64,000 nt of DNA from Akebia trifoliata (taxonomy: Eukaryota > Streptophyta > Magnoliopsida > Ranunculales > Lardizabalaceae): contig CM030717.1 in assembly GCA_017979445.1 (NCBI GenBank), positions 16,107,288 through 16,171,287 of the forward strand. Reading direction: 5' to 3'. Below, piece after piece: positions 1 through 10,961 of this stretch. The translations under genes and the position numbers were made by a program. Each line of letters starts with the position of its first letter. Within the stretch, counting starts at the first letter, position 1. The notes under the pieces are model-generated. The model was not told the DNA's origin. It made no database searches and saw nothing but the letters and a program-made list of their open reading frames with translations.

Positions 1-197
1 ACTTACCCAAAGTCTTATTTTACATCTCTATCTTTGCATTTACACAGCAAGTTTTACAACTGATCACCGATGCCCCTGACTAATGTCGCTAGAGAGAAAT
101 CTTGGTTTATGCTGGCAAAATTAAGGTTGGCCTTAGTTTCTCTCTCCCTTCCTTCCTCAGAGAGGTACTAAGTAAGATAAACTAAGCCCCAGGCCAA

Positions 198-2450
198 ATG
201 TCTAAGAAGTTTTACCGTTTGGTGGAGGCTACGGAGAAGATAGGCATCATCTTCAACCACTTCCTTTCTCGATACAATCTAAAGGCCATCTCCCCACACC
301 CGGGGTACTACTCACTGTCCTCCAAGAATGCAGTAGTGACACTGATTCCTTCTCTCCTTAGTTTTGATAAAGGGTGTCATAGAGACCCTTTTAATTTTTG
401 GGGACTGAGAATTTGCCCCTGACACTCTTCATGAGGGATACAGGGTCCCTCGGAGCTTCTAAGGTACTGCTAGCTCGAGGCTACTGGTTGTGTCTTATTT
501 TTTACTTTGTTCACGATTTATCTTGCTTTTAACTGTTTCTTTGCTCTTTTCATAGATTCTTCTGCTCTTGTGGTTGCGAAGGCTAAGAAGGAGCAATGTA
601 GAGCGTCCAAAGATCAGAGGCTCATGGTAGTGGACCCCCGAATTAGGGCTACAGAAGGGGCGGTGGTGGAAGACCTCATTGCTGATGTGCTGAGACCCCT
701 TACACGACAAGCTCCCTCTGGTCGGGTTGAGGGGGTGATGGAAGATCTTGACCCATTCCCCCTTGCTTCTGCTCCTTTTCGGTCGCCTTCATGATGAGGG
801 GATCCTACTAATCCGATTTTTTTTCCTTTGGCGGGCATGGTCTGAGACGTTTGATCCATTCTACTTCTGACTCTCCTCCTTCTGTGATTCTGCCAGGGTC
901 CTCTAACGTGATGGACATCAACCTCTAAGAGTTTTCATTTTCATATTCCCTTGTCATCAGGGCCGCTCCTCCTGTTGTCCTAGCCAAGAGGTGAAAAAAA
1001 AAGTTGAGTCAGACTTCTCGAGGCTCCAACCTTTCTGAAGAGGCTGTCAGCTGGCTGTGGTACCTGGGGGGCCTGTTGCCCCTGCTTTTGTTTTTGTTGT
1101 GGCTACTACTGATGCTACTACTAGTGCTGTTGCTATTTTTATAGAACTTTTGATAGAGACTCAGATGCAGGCAGGGTAGAGTTTTGCCACCCTTAGGGCG
1201 GGTAGCCCTGCTCCTGACCTACAGCCACGGAAGAGGCATCGGCTGGTCAGGAAAAGTTTGAGGAGTCATTCTCCTTTAGAGGAGTCTGAACACAAAGGCC
1301 CTTTATTGGACAAGATTCCTTTGGAGGCAACTACATCTGCTTAGATGGGTTGTGTGGTTTTTTTTCAGGATGGGAATGAGAGTAACATCTTTCGCCCCCT
1401 GCCATGTCTACAATAAGAGTTGCGGGGTGAAAGACTCTATTGTTGCTGTTTCCCTACTCTCCCAGTCCATTTTGCCTAAGGACTGGGATGTTGCTGACCG
1501 AGCTAATGCTGACCTGGGCTTTGGTCCGTTCGTCCACGACCTTCACTAGGTAATCCCATGCTCTTCCTGCTCTGTTATCTATTTTGTAGTTTCCATACAC
1601 TTAAGTTCTTTTCTTTGTTTCATAGGCCCATTTGTACGGGACCGTGGCCTTCTTGAAGTGGCGTGAAGTTGAGAACCAGACAGTTATCCTGACCAGAGAG
1701 CAGGAAGATAAAATAACTATGCTCCAAGCTAAGCTGGTCTCTTCTATCTAATTTTCCCAATAGGCTAACCTGGTCCAATTCTCCAAGGCAAACCTACCCT
1801 TGGAGGCCTCTAATAGGAAATTAGTAGACTTTTAGGGTATTATTCAACTGGAGCTGGCATAATACAAAGATATGGTGCAACTGAGAGACTTAGAGCTAGT
1901 GGAGCTCCGAGAGAAAGTGTAGCAGCAAGAACTCGAACTGGGTTCTTTGGGAACAAATGTTGATTCAGTCAAGATGACTCAGACTAAAGAGGATGAGGCT
2001 GAGACTAGGAAGCTGCTGGGGCAACTACAGGCCCAATATTCTCGGCTAATGGAGAAGGCTTCTACACAAGAGGGGGACGATGAAGAGGACATGGACGACA
2101 CTCCTTTGGTATCTTTCATTAAGAACTTACTTTGAACTAGGCACCTTGGGTGCATTCCCCCCTTCTAGCTGGATGAGGAAGGGAACCCCATTGCTATCCT
2201 TCATCGAGCTCTTGATGACCTTATGAAGGCTGGTGCTACCTTAAAATTGAATCCTACCCTAATAGCGGATTCCTCAGCTCTGTCAACTGATTTGCCCCTT
2301 GCTCACCCTTCTGACCAACCATCCGTTCCTGTCATCGACACAGACCAAGATGAAGTCACTAATCCCCCAAGCTCTACTGATGAAGTTGATACTCTTGCTA
2401 TTATTACTCAGACTTCTCCCTCGGCTAGCCAGCCTTCCTCTCTTGAATGA
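198..2450 (+). pseudogene. Antisense extra ORF of Tat-type element (gypsy-type transposon / Transposase_28-like), decayed
   Basis: The first open segment (198-422) has a histidine/glycine stretch followed by GYYSLSSKNAVVTLIPS and a tryptophan near the end. This resembles the 'putative gypsy type transposon' domain (Transposase_28) of plant retroelement ORFs. Further along, 1622-2135 reads as a charged, heptad-rich coiled coil with an acidic tail (EGDDEEDMDD), broken by several stops. A Ser/Pro/Thr-rich tail follows (2223-2450). The order, globular N-terminus then coiled coil, fits the extra ORFs reported for Tat elements, whose function is unknown. Stops and frame changes throughout make it non-functional. 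The family assignment rests on a short motif only. Confidence 0.5.
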
Positions 2451-2964
2451 TGATTTGTTCTCAGTCTTATGCTACTGCACTTTGTACTATACCAACTTTG
2501 GGATCTCTTCTTTGTATTTTCCTTTTGCTATTAGTGGAAATTTTTTGCATTTATACACTTGTTACATCTGAAATTTTACCTTTTTCTTTTTACTATTTTA
2601 TGTTGCACACACGTCTTACTAATTTACTTTCTAACTTAATGTATTTCAACATTACACTCTTCTCATTTCACTGTTGCTCTACTTATATTGGTTAGACTAT
2701 TCAAGCTCTATTCACACTGCCCATTGCGTATTACTTGTGCATAAACTGCTTTTCTGCTTTCACAATTGGCTAATTCTGCTTTAACAATCAGCTTACTTTT
2801 ACCACATTCTTCCCCTAGGTTCTACCTTAAGTAAGTGTTACTTTAGGTGGAACCTTTTACTAGGCTAACTTTGTGAACAACTATTCGAGTTACTATCCTT
2901 GAAGAAGGCTTTAACTCTACTTTAACTTTCAGCTTTGTCAATTGGCTAAATTTACAATTAATGA
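2451..2964. other. Non-coding spacer inside the Tat element
   Basis: AT-rich sequence between the antisense ORF and the tandem repeat block. Its small ORFs are hydrophobic low-complexity frames. I see no conserved motif. Confidence 0.5.
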
Positions 2965-3136
2965 ACTCGTGATAGAGTAGGACCCCGACCAACTTTTTAC
3001 TCTACCAATGAAGGCAGAGAAGACCCATATAGGTCTAGATCCTGAATGGATCCATATAGTACTTTTGTTACTCGTATCAGAGTTGGGTTCCGACCAGCTT
3101 CTTACTCTGTCCATGAAGGCAGAAAAGACCCATGTA
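2965..3136. repeat. ~100-bp tandem repeat, units 1-2
   Basis: Two imperfect units share the core ACTCTACCAATGAAGGCAGA followed by AAGACCCA, spaced about 100 bp apart. The second unit is cut by the LTR element at 3142 and resumes at 6771. Units 3-4 lie at 6795-6990. Confidence 0.75.
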
Positions 3137-4836
3137 GTCCCTGTAGACACCCCAATTTGCACGAACCCGTTAGGAAGATCCAGACTCAACCTTCTTTATA
3201 TCCTTTCACAACCTAGCCTAAGCCTACGTTTCGTCCTAATTAAAGTCCTCTCAGATCAGGGAATGGTTCAAGGCAACTCAATCACGGTGGAAGCACGTCA
3301 TGGAAAACATCGTCAGTGCAGTCTATCTTGCCACTTAAATCGGATTTCAAGCCACCAAAGTCGTTGGAAGATCCGAGAGGGGAGACCAGGTCGAATATTT
3401 GAAAAAAAAGAGCGACTCGAAGTGTAGAGTCATTGATCTTGAAGCTCAACTTGAGTCACCGCACCATGAAAATCGTCGGAGGAACTCAATGGGGAGTCCA
3501 GATCTGTTACTCAAGAAAGAGCGCCACTAGAAGAGTAGAGTATTCAATCTCGCAGCTCAACTTGAGTCACCGCCACAAAGGGCATAAAGAAATCGAGAAG
3601 ACATTCAAAAAAAAAAAAAAAAAAAATCTATAAAGTAAGCATAGACTGAAAGGGCATAGTGAAAACCTGCAAGGGCACTATGAGTAAAAAAATCAGTCCA
3701 TGGCAAGATCAAAACCACCGGTATGATGAAAACCCGAAAAGGGCGTCGATGCGCAAAAATGTGGAAATCGGGTCTGGTGAAAACCGTAATTGGCGCCAGG
3801 GGCAAAAATGAAAAAAAAAAAATAAAAAAAAAAAACTCCTGGCCCGCAAGAGTATAAACTGTGAACGGCAAAAATCTCAAAGTCCTCAATGTTCCAACAT
3901 ATACAACTAAGATAACTCAGTCAAAATTCTCAATCTCGGGGATGACTCTAAAGAGGTTAAGGATTAGCTGACACTTGTATCCTCGACATTTGGCAAAGGC
4001 ACCATGATCGTTAACTTTCAGAGTTTTCAAACACAGTCTGTCACAGATTATTCGACAAAGGCAATTTTTTAAAACCTAAAAAATAAATAAATAAATAAAA
4101 AATGAACAAAAAAAAATGCATCATCAAAATTACTATTTTTGGCCTATGACGAAGAATCTAGGACTTTTCTTAAAATCAAGAGTTTTCGAAAGCAGTAGAT
4201 ATATCTGAGGCCACTATGTAAAAAAACCTATTTCATTCATTTCAAACAGTATTACATCATTCTCATTAAAAGCAGGGTACAAGAAGGAATACCGGGCAAA
4301 GAATCACTCAAGCATTTCCCTGGAAAGTGTAGTAGGCATCAAGTCATCCTTTAAGGCTTCGATCTGAGCAGCTTGGTCAACGATGATTCTCTCCATATCC
4401 GAGGCATGACAACATACCAAATACTCAAATATCATACCATCATGCAAGTCTCTCTCAAGGACGATCACGCTACGTTAAGCTTTCTCAAGACGATCCTGTA
4501 ACTTCCATGAAAAGGGAAGATGGAAGTTCGAAGTTCGGAATAAACAAAGAAAAAAAAAATCTCAAAATTGCGTTGCATGGTTTAAAACGTCAATCATTTT
4601 TCAAAACTCATCAAAAATCAATCCAAGATTTCAAACGAGCTCCGTGCCACGAAGTCAAGGGTTTCAACAAGGTTAACCCTGTCAGACCCTGTGCTTGGGT
4701 AGCCACATTCTACAAAAAAAAAAAAAAAAAATCTTCAATCCATCCGATGTCTTTAATCATCATGCAATAAATTATTTCGGATTCGTGCAAATAAAGGGTC
4801 TAATTTATTCTTTGCAGTTCTTTGCAAGCAACTCCT

Positions 4837-4851
4837 GCAAAGAGGGGCAGC
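4837..4851 (+). promoter_or_regulatory. Polypurine tract of the 3142-6765 element
   Basis: A purine-rich run containing AAAGAGGGGCAGC lies directly before the TGTAGACACC start of the right LTR. This is where plus-strand DNA synthesis is primed, and it sets the element on the plus strand. Confidence 0.7.
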
Positions 4852-6765
4852 TGTAGACACCCCAATTTGCATGAATCCGTTAGGAAGATCCAAATTTTCT
4901 CGAATTGATTCCGATCTAGAACTCAAGATTTTCGACGGACCCACATTGCTATTTTGCATCATTTTCATGCATACATGCATCATGTCATATAGTTTGCATA
5001 CTCAACCTTGTCCCTAACCCACTCCAAATTAGTATTCATTCTCCATTGACCGATCTAACCAAATCTATGCCCAAAACAAAGTCCATATTTTAACCTAAAT
5101 TCAAACCCATTCTCTAAGTCCTAAACCCAATGACCCAAATCCATTACCTAGCCAACCTAAGCCCAAAACCCAAGACCATTCTAAACCCATAACCCAAGTC
5201 CATATCCTAACCCAAACCCAAGCCCAACACCAAACCCACTCCAAGTCCACTCTCTCACCCCTTCATAAAATGACACATGTTGATACCTCATAAGCCCCTA
5301 ATACCCAATGCATCATCTAATTGGAAGGTCAACTTTCCCTTTGTGAAAACTCAAGAATACCCTTCTCAAAAAGTTTAGTCAAACCAAAAAGGTTATTTGA
5401 TCTTTGGTAATAATCCATAAAGGTGAGGGAACTTCCTATTATGCCCTCAAAAGGTGGGAATCTTCAAGTACATACATGGAGTTCTCCCATTGGTCCATTT
5501 CAAAACTACACTTTCACCCTTACTTTATGAGTTATTTACAAATAAACCAAGATCTAATTTTTACCTACCACTCCACCTTTACACATGTCACTCTCCCATT
5601 CATCCTCCCAAAAGTATTTTTGCTCTCTCACCTCTATTTACCAAAAACCCAAGGATCAAAGAATACTTTTAGGGTTTCCTCACAAATGTCATCTTTACCC
5701 TCATACAAATGGAAAATCTAAAAAGAAACAACCTAAATCTCATGTCCATTTTCTTTATTTTTAGGGTTGGACCACTTTATCCCCAAAAGTTCTCCGAAAA
5801 CTCTATAAATACCCTCATTTTCTATGAGCAATTCATGCTTTCAAGCCCCCATCTCTCAACCTAAAACTCTACAAAAATTCCTACTCATTCTCTCATCTTC
5901 TAAACTTCAACCCAACCTTCAACTATCTCACTCAACTCTCAAGTTTTCTTTTCAAGGTTCAAGTTCATCAAGGGACAAGGTGGGGTTTAACATGTAGATT
6001 TTATTTCAAAGCTTGCATATTCTTCTTCTAACCTTCTACTTTAATTTATTTTTTAGAAATCCTTTAGGATGTAATGAATACCCTCTCTCATCCCCGGTAG
6101 ATTGGACTAAGGTTCGATCGAAAGGATGGGGGTTGAAGCCCTTTTAACTTTAGTTTCATGCATCATATTGTACACAATGCACACACCCACTCATGCATGG
6201 CAATGATGAAGAAATGTGTCACCCTCTTGATGGGGTAAAACACTAAGTTTCTAGCCATGCATACATGCATCAAGGTTGTGGCTTCAAGGGAACTTCATCA
6301 TGGAGTCTCTCTAAGAGCTTAAACCAACATTCATTTCATAAATGCAATGTGACTACATGGGTCATTCTCTTCCATAGAATGCCCCTTAATGTCACTTTGA
6401 AATCAAAATTCTTTTGAAAAGGGAACATTTCACTTTAATGCACACACCACCCTTATCATGCATTCTTATGCATTTAGTATTTATTTTCTTGAGTTTTTAC
6501 AAAATAAAATGGCCAAGCAAGGTAACCACCTTTGGTGGAGAGGATGGGGTGCCTAACACCTTCCCCATCCTCTAACCGGACCTCCTTACCTAGATCTTAG
6601 GTAGACCTTGCCCTTTCCAACAAATGAGAGTCACTACAATGCCATGGAAAAAAATAGTTTTCAAAAATCGATTCGGGTGCCCATTCACACCCATTTCTAA
6701 AAAAGAATGGTGGCGACTCCAAACAATGTAGTATTGAGGTTCATTGTGAACATTTCATGTCTACA
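4852..6765 (+). repeat. 3' LTR (1.9 kb) of the 3142-6765 element
   Basis: It runs from TGTAGACACC to TGTCTACA. The proximal third is rich in CCCAAA-like words (5000-5260). The distal end carries GTGCCTAACACCTTCC and TGGCGACTCC, both of which recur near the end of the Ogre-like LTR at 55745-59663, so the two elements are related. The ORFs inside are low-complexity and not genes. Confidence 0.8.
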
Positions 6766-6794
6766 GTCCCGGCTCCCACTTTAGTGCTTTTGAA

Positions 6795-6990
6795 ACTCAT
6801 GACAAAGTAGGACCCCTACTAGCTTCTTACTCTACCAATAAAGGCAGAAAAGACCCACGTAGGTCCAGATCCTGGCCGAATCCACATAGTGCTTTTGTTA
6901 CTCATGTCAGAGTTGGGCCTCAACCAACATCTTATTCTGCTAATAAAGGCAGAGAAGACCCAGGTAAGCTTAGATCCTGATTGAATCTCG
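6795..6990. repeat. ~100-bp tandem repeat, units 3-4
   Basis: Two further units of the block that starts at 2965, again with TCTTACTCTACCAATAAAGG and GCAGAAAAGACCCA cores. Short tandem arrays downstream of pol are common in Tat/Ogre elements. Confidence 0.75.
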
Positions 6991-7126
6991 CTTCCCTGCT
7001 AATTCCTATATAGAAATTTAAACAACTAAGGAAAAATATTTATTGATAATATCTTTTCAAGTTACGTGCATTCCATGGTCTAGGCAGCTCCTGACCGGAC
7101 AATGTTATTAAATAGTAGGCTCCCCT

Positions 7127-8426
7127 CTAGCCCACTCTTGTTACTCTGTATGGCCCTTCCCAATTTGCACCCAACTTGCCATTGTTTTGCTTTTTCGTGC
7201 TCTGGAATATTCGCCGCAACACTAAGTCTCCTATGTGAAATTGCTGAGGGCGGACCTTCTTACTGAAGTAGCTTTGCAGCTTCTTTTGATAATGTTCAAA
7301 TCTGACCAATATTGCGTACTACTTTTCTTCTAATAGGTCTAGTTTTGCAACCATCTGTTGGTCATTTATGCTAGTTTGTACTACTCTGGATCGCACTATG
7401 GGGAAATTGTTTTTGGTAGGGATCATTGCTTCCATGCCATAGGCCATGGCAAATGGAGACATCCCTGTGGAAGTTCTGGCGGTTGTCCTGTAAGCCCACA
7501 AGACTCAATGCAAGATCGTTGTCCACCTACCCTTAGCTTCCCCTAGCCTCTTCTTCAAAGTGTCTATCAAAACTTTATTTGTAGCCTCGACTTGTTCGTT
7601 GCCCTATGGGTAATGCGGTGTGAAAAACAGCTGTGTTATTCCATGCTCATTGCAAAATTATCTGATTTGTTCTCCAGTAAGCTGTCTTTCATTATCAGGT
7701 ACTATGGAGTGTGGCAAATCGAACTTGTAGATAATGTTCACTCATAGGAATTTCTGAACTTCTTGTTGTCAAATCCTAGATAGAGAAAGTGCTTCTACCC
7801 ACTTAGTGAAATAGTTTGTTGTTATTAGCAAGAAATTTAGATTGCCTGGTGCCCTAGGCAGCGGACCTACTAAATCGATCCCCCACTGTGCAAAGGCTCA
7901 AGAGCTGAAAAAGGAATTGAGCTGCACTGCTAGCTGCCAGATTACCTTCCTGTGTTTCTGACAACTATCACAGTGCTTGACATACAGTATTGCATCCTTC
8001 TACAAACCTTGAGAGAGTACTTTATGTGCCAAAGATTGTGTTCCCGAGTGGTTTCCACAGTCCCCTTCGTGGATTTCGCTCAACTCCTCTCTTGCTTCCT
8101 CTTGAGCTAGCTACCCCAGGAGTGCCCCCTACTAACTTCCTGTACAAAGCCCCATTTAGGACAACGTATCTCTCTACTAGGCTCTTGACTCACCTAGCCT
8201 CCTTAAGATCACTAGGCAGTTCTCCCTGCTATAAGAAGGTTAGGATTGGGTTCATCTATCCTTGGTCTCTTATGATTGCTACCATGCTTGTCAGCCCGGG
8301 CTCGTTTATCGCAAGATGTTCTTGATAGCCCAACAACAATTCTCTCCTGCCTTGCCCGAGCTAGCATCGAGGCAATGTAGGCTAGAACATCTGCATGCCT
8401 GTTGTCTCCTTGGGGGCACTTGAAGA
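7127..8426 (-). pseudogene. Ty3/gypsy RNase H tail and integrase, Tat lineage, decayed
   Basis: Minus-strand reading gives an RNase H end (HADVLAYIASML), then the H2C2-type zinc segment with HCDSCQKHRK. The core follows with WGIDLVGPLPRAPG, YFTKWVEA and PHYP-GNEQVEATNKVL. After that come WAYRTTARTSTGMSPFAMAYG and the C-terminal domain (HIGDLVLRRIF, KLGANWEGPYRVTRVG). In the family this enzyme inserts retroelement cDNA. The first two acidic active-site regions are present, and the third sits in the NEQVEA stretch. Stops and frameshifts split it, so it is inactive. Tat placement rests on the WAYRTT and GPYRVTRV signatures. Confidence 0.85.
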
Positions 8427-8622
8427 AAAAAAAATCACTACAACTGCTATAAAAAAGATTGTCTATGTTTATGCTACAATCATGTTTGGTTTCCCCTTTG
8501 TGTCTGGAAGATCAATTACTATTTGTTTCTTTTAACTATTTGGTTGAGGTTGTGGTATGGGGTGAAAATCGTTAACCATTGGGTGATTTGAAAGTGACCT
8601 CTTCATTGATCTAAGTAAGGCA

Positions 8623-8838
8623 ATGTTAGCAACAAAAGCATATGGTGTTGTTACGTTTGCTGCGACCTTGATTACTGCTCGTCTTTGCAACAAAGAGGTT
8701 CCAGTGATGGAGAGGGAGGAGGAATACTTGGAAGAAGAAGAATATGAAGAAGGAGATGAGAGAAAAGAAGAAGAGCTGCCAAAGCTTGATGAAGAATGTT
8801 GTGAAATAGAAGACGTGAGGACAAAAAGGGTTTGCAAG
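8623..8838 (+). CDS. Possible exon of an unidentified acidic protein
   Basis: The reading frame starts with ATG at 8623. It has a short hydrophobic N-terminal stretch (about residues 8-20), then a strongly acidic part (EEEYLEEEEYEEGDERKEEE) and a small Cys pair. The last codons are followed by GTAATA, a plausible splice donor at 8839. Amino-acid use is protein-like rather than random, unlike the AT-rich frames around it. I do not recognise the family. No second exon is evident before the LTR at 9323, so this may be a gene remnant or chance. Confidence 0.25.
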
Positions 8839-9322
8839 GTAATATTCACCTACCACTTCCATCATCATCTCCTCACCTTAATAAATCCTTCGTTCCCATT
8901 ACTCTCTCAACTCTGATTCCACTTTGTTGTTGCTATTGTTTTTTTTTTTTTTTTTTTGTGTGGCTTTGGATGGATGGGGCAAAAAGGGCGACTTCAATAT
9001 CTCATCAAATGGTAAGAAACGTAGAATTCCATCTCTCTCTCAACAACTGTTTATAACCATATCTGAAAGTAAGTAGTTGTAAAAAGGAAAAAAAAGGATC
9101 CTCTTCTATTTTATATTTTAACTTAATTTATATGTTTTCATTTGTCACAAGTTTTTGGGCAACTGGAACTTATATGCATTCATAGATTCCATATTGCTTT
9201 TAACATAATTCTTTTGAATCCAATTGGACCGAAGATAATTCTTTTAGAATCTGCCTTGCTAAACAACGAGTGATCAACTAGTCTTCATTGGTTATCAATG
9301 TATTTTTTTTCAAAACTACAAC
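8839..9322. other. Intergenic sequence, no feature seen
   Basis: AT-rich, with a long T run (8940-8957). I see no coding or element signature. Confidence 0.4.
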
Positions 9323-10264
9323 TGATCAGGGTCTAAAAAGTGGTTTCTAAAGCCTTAATAACATAAACTTTATGGGTAAATTATACACTAAATCCCTTAT
9401 TAGATATAATTCATTCTTAGTCCATAATAATTATTGATTTCTATAAAATGATATATTTTGGGAAGAAATTACTGTTATTTTCGTGTAACAGAAAAAAGTT
9501 GCGAATTTTCGAAAACAAATTAGAAAATTTGAAGAATTCACTGCAACCTAGGACTCGAACAAAGTCAACTAATCAAGACCGAAGTCAATTGGGCCCACAT
9601 GGACCTGAACAAATTACTCTCTCATATTTATTTTCTCTTTCTTTTATGTTTATTTTATTTACAATTCTTGCAATAACTATAGGCTAAACTCCCCATTAGA
9701 TCGGTCGAGGAAGCCTGAGCAAGTTTCTGTTACTCCATTTTTATTGTTCCCATAACAATGCTCTATTGTTTTAGTGTCAAACTTCTTAAGTAGAAATTAT
9801 TGGAAATAATATTGATTGTTCTATCGTTTTGATGGTTTATACTTTGATCAGTTCAAGATAAATCGTATTTCACAAAGATCATTTAATATTTCTATCATAA
9901 TTTCAATTTAATAAATTGATCACATAAATTGAATCCCTTTTTAAATATAATTGCTCAATATTCCGATCTACAAACATTTATTTTGTTTAGTAGATCAAGA
10001 TAAATAGAGGACAGTTAAGATATTAAAAGAACTTGCAAGGGTGGATCAAACCTATCTAAACTCTTCCACAGTAATTTAAATAGTTTATTTTATAGTCTTT
10101 TTAGATAAGTTTTGTTCTTGAAAACTATTTTTAATTTGGTTACATAAATCTGAATTGGTTTTGAGTTAAAAGAAATATTAAATCAGTGCTATCTCTGTGG
10201 ATCGATCCTTGCTTGCCTAGGTAAACTTTGTTATTTATTTTTGATTGATAATCTACAACGAACA
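9323..10264 (+). mobile_element. Solo LTR, Athila-type family, TSD ACAAC
   Basis: It starts TGATCAGGGTCTAAAA and ends CTACAACGAACA, between perfect copies of ACAAC (9318-9322 and 10265-10269). It is homologous, in reverse complement, to the LTRs at 49723-50932 and 55211-55744. No internal region is attached, which is the product expected from recombination between the two LTRs of one element. Confidence 0.85.
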
Positions 10265-10269
10265 ACAAC

Positions 10270-10613
10270 TAGCTAAGAATCCCAAGTGAAATAGCTTTTA
10301 TTGTTGCAAGCATTCCTATTAACCAAGGTAGGGAACATCCAAACAAAACAAATTCATTTTGTTTCACAAATGGTAAAAAATTCACGAGGTAAAAGTTGAA
10401 CATCGATCATTACATGGGATGATTGTCTCTACTCATTAGATTTAAATTCTTTTTTCTCATGAACATCATCACATTGTCCATGAAGCCAATGCTTACATTC
10501 TATATTCATAAATGTCATAAAAATCAAAGTTATTGAAATTGAAGTTAAATATCAATGAGCTTAGTTAAGAATACTTAGTCAACTCCTTCGTTTCTAATTA
10601 GCAAAGGTGATAG
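10270..10613. other. Spacer between solo LTR and CACTA end, no feature seen
   Basis: AT-rich sequence with no coding frame or repeat recognised. The last three bases (TAG, 10611-10613) are the expected 3-bp target site of the CACTA element. Confidence 0.4.
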
Positions 10614-10629
10614 CACTAGTAGAAATAGG

Positions 10630-10870
10630 GCCTTTAGAATCTGTTTATACCTGACGTTATTGTCTTTTAACGTTGGTTAGAAAATTAACGTTAAATTGAC
10701 TGACGTCTTAAGTGCAAGGTTATAATGTCGGTTATAAACTGACATTATATTTTTGGAATAATGTCGATTTGTTTTATTACGTCATCAAAGGTAGGTCAGT
10801 AATGTAAAAAAATAATATAATATAACATCAGTGTTTATTAAAACCGACGTTATGTCTATGCTTTTTTTTA
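10630..10870. repeat. CACTA left subterminal repeats
   Basis: Several copies of short inverted words (TAACGTT, GACGTTA, TAATGTCG, AACCGACGTTAT), some forming imperfect ~35-bp palindromes. In CACTA elements such arrays bind the element's own DNA-binding protein. Confidence 0.7.
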
Positions 10871-10961
10871 TTACTTTTTATTCTTCTTCTATGGGCAATG
10901 CCTTACAAATTAAATAGAAACAAGTATGCCACATAAATATAAACATTTGCATATATATATA

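Larger units (their letters stand above)
3142..6765 (+). mobile_element. Non-autonomous Tat/Ogre-like LTR element, 3.6 kb, TSD GTCCC
   Basis: The ends are TGTAGACACC and TGTCTACA, flanked by a perfect 5-bp duplication GTCCC (3137-3141 and 6766-6770). The tandem repeat it interrupts reads through once the element is removed. A full right LTR (4852-6765) begins with the same ~39 bp as the left end, but after 3180 the left side no longer matches, so the left LTR is almost wholly lost. The internal part (3181-4851) has no pol. It has A-runs and several GAAAACC...GGGCG-type repeats (about 3660-3810), which I associate with the 3' non-coding part of Tat elements. A purine-rich tract precedes the right LTR. 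The orientation and the lineage are inferred from the PPT and from LTR ends shared with the element at 55745. Confidence 0.85.
1..8426 (-). mobile_element. Decayed Tat-lineage Ty3/gypsy retrotransposon (3' half), interrupted
   Basis: Read on the minus strand the order is RNase H tail, integrase (8426 down to 7127), a ~100-bp tandem repeat block (6990-6795 and 3136-2965), then an extra ORF running the opposite way (198-2450). An antisense extra ORF between pol and the 3' LTR is known from plant Tat-lineage elements, so one decayed element explains the layout better than two. A 3.6-kb LTR element (3142-6765) was inserted later. No RT, gag or LTR of this element is visible. The right edge at about 8426 is abrupt, and the left end lies outside the window. 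Grouping these parts into one element is inference; each part is seen directly. Confidence 0.6.

Noticed and set aside
3605..3889. Phe-rich minus-strand ORF
   Set aside because: It is the antisense of two long A-runs in the interior of the LTR element.
5000..5260. CCCAAA-rich tract as a telomere-like repeat
   Set aside because: The words vary in length and sequence and lie inside an LTR; it is not a (CCCTAAA)n array.
8436..8460. CACTACAAC as a second CACTA end
   Set aside because: No partner inverted repeat or subterminal repeats accompany it.
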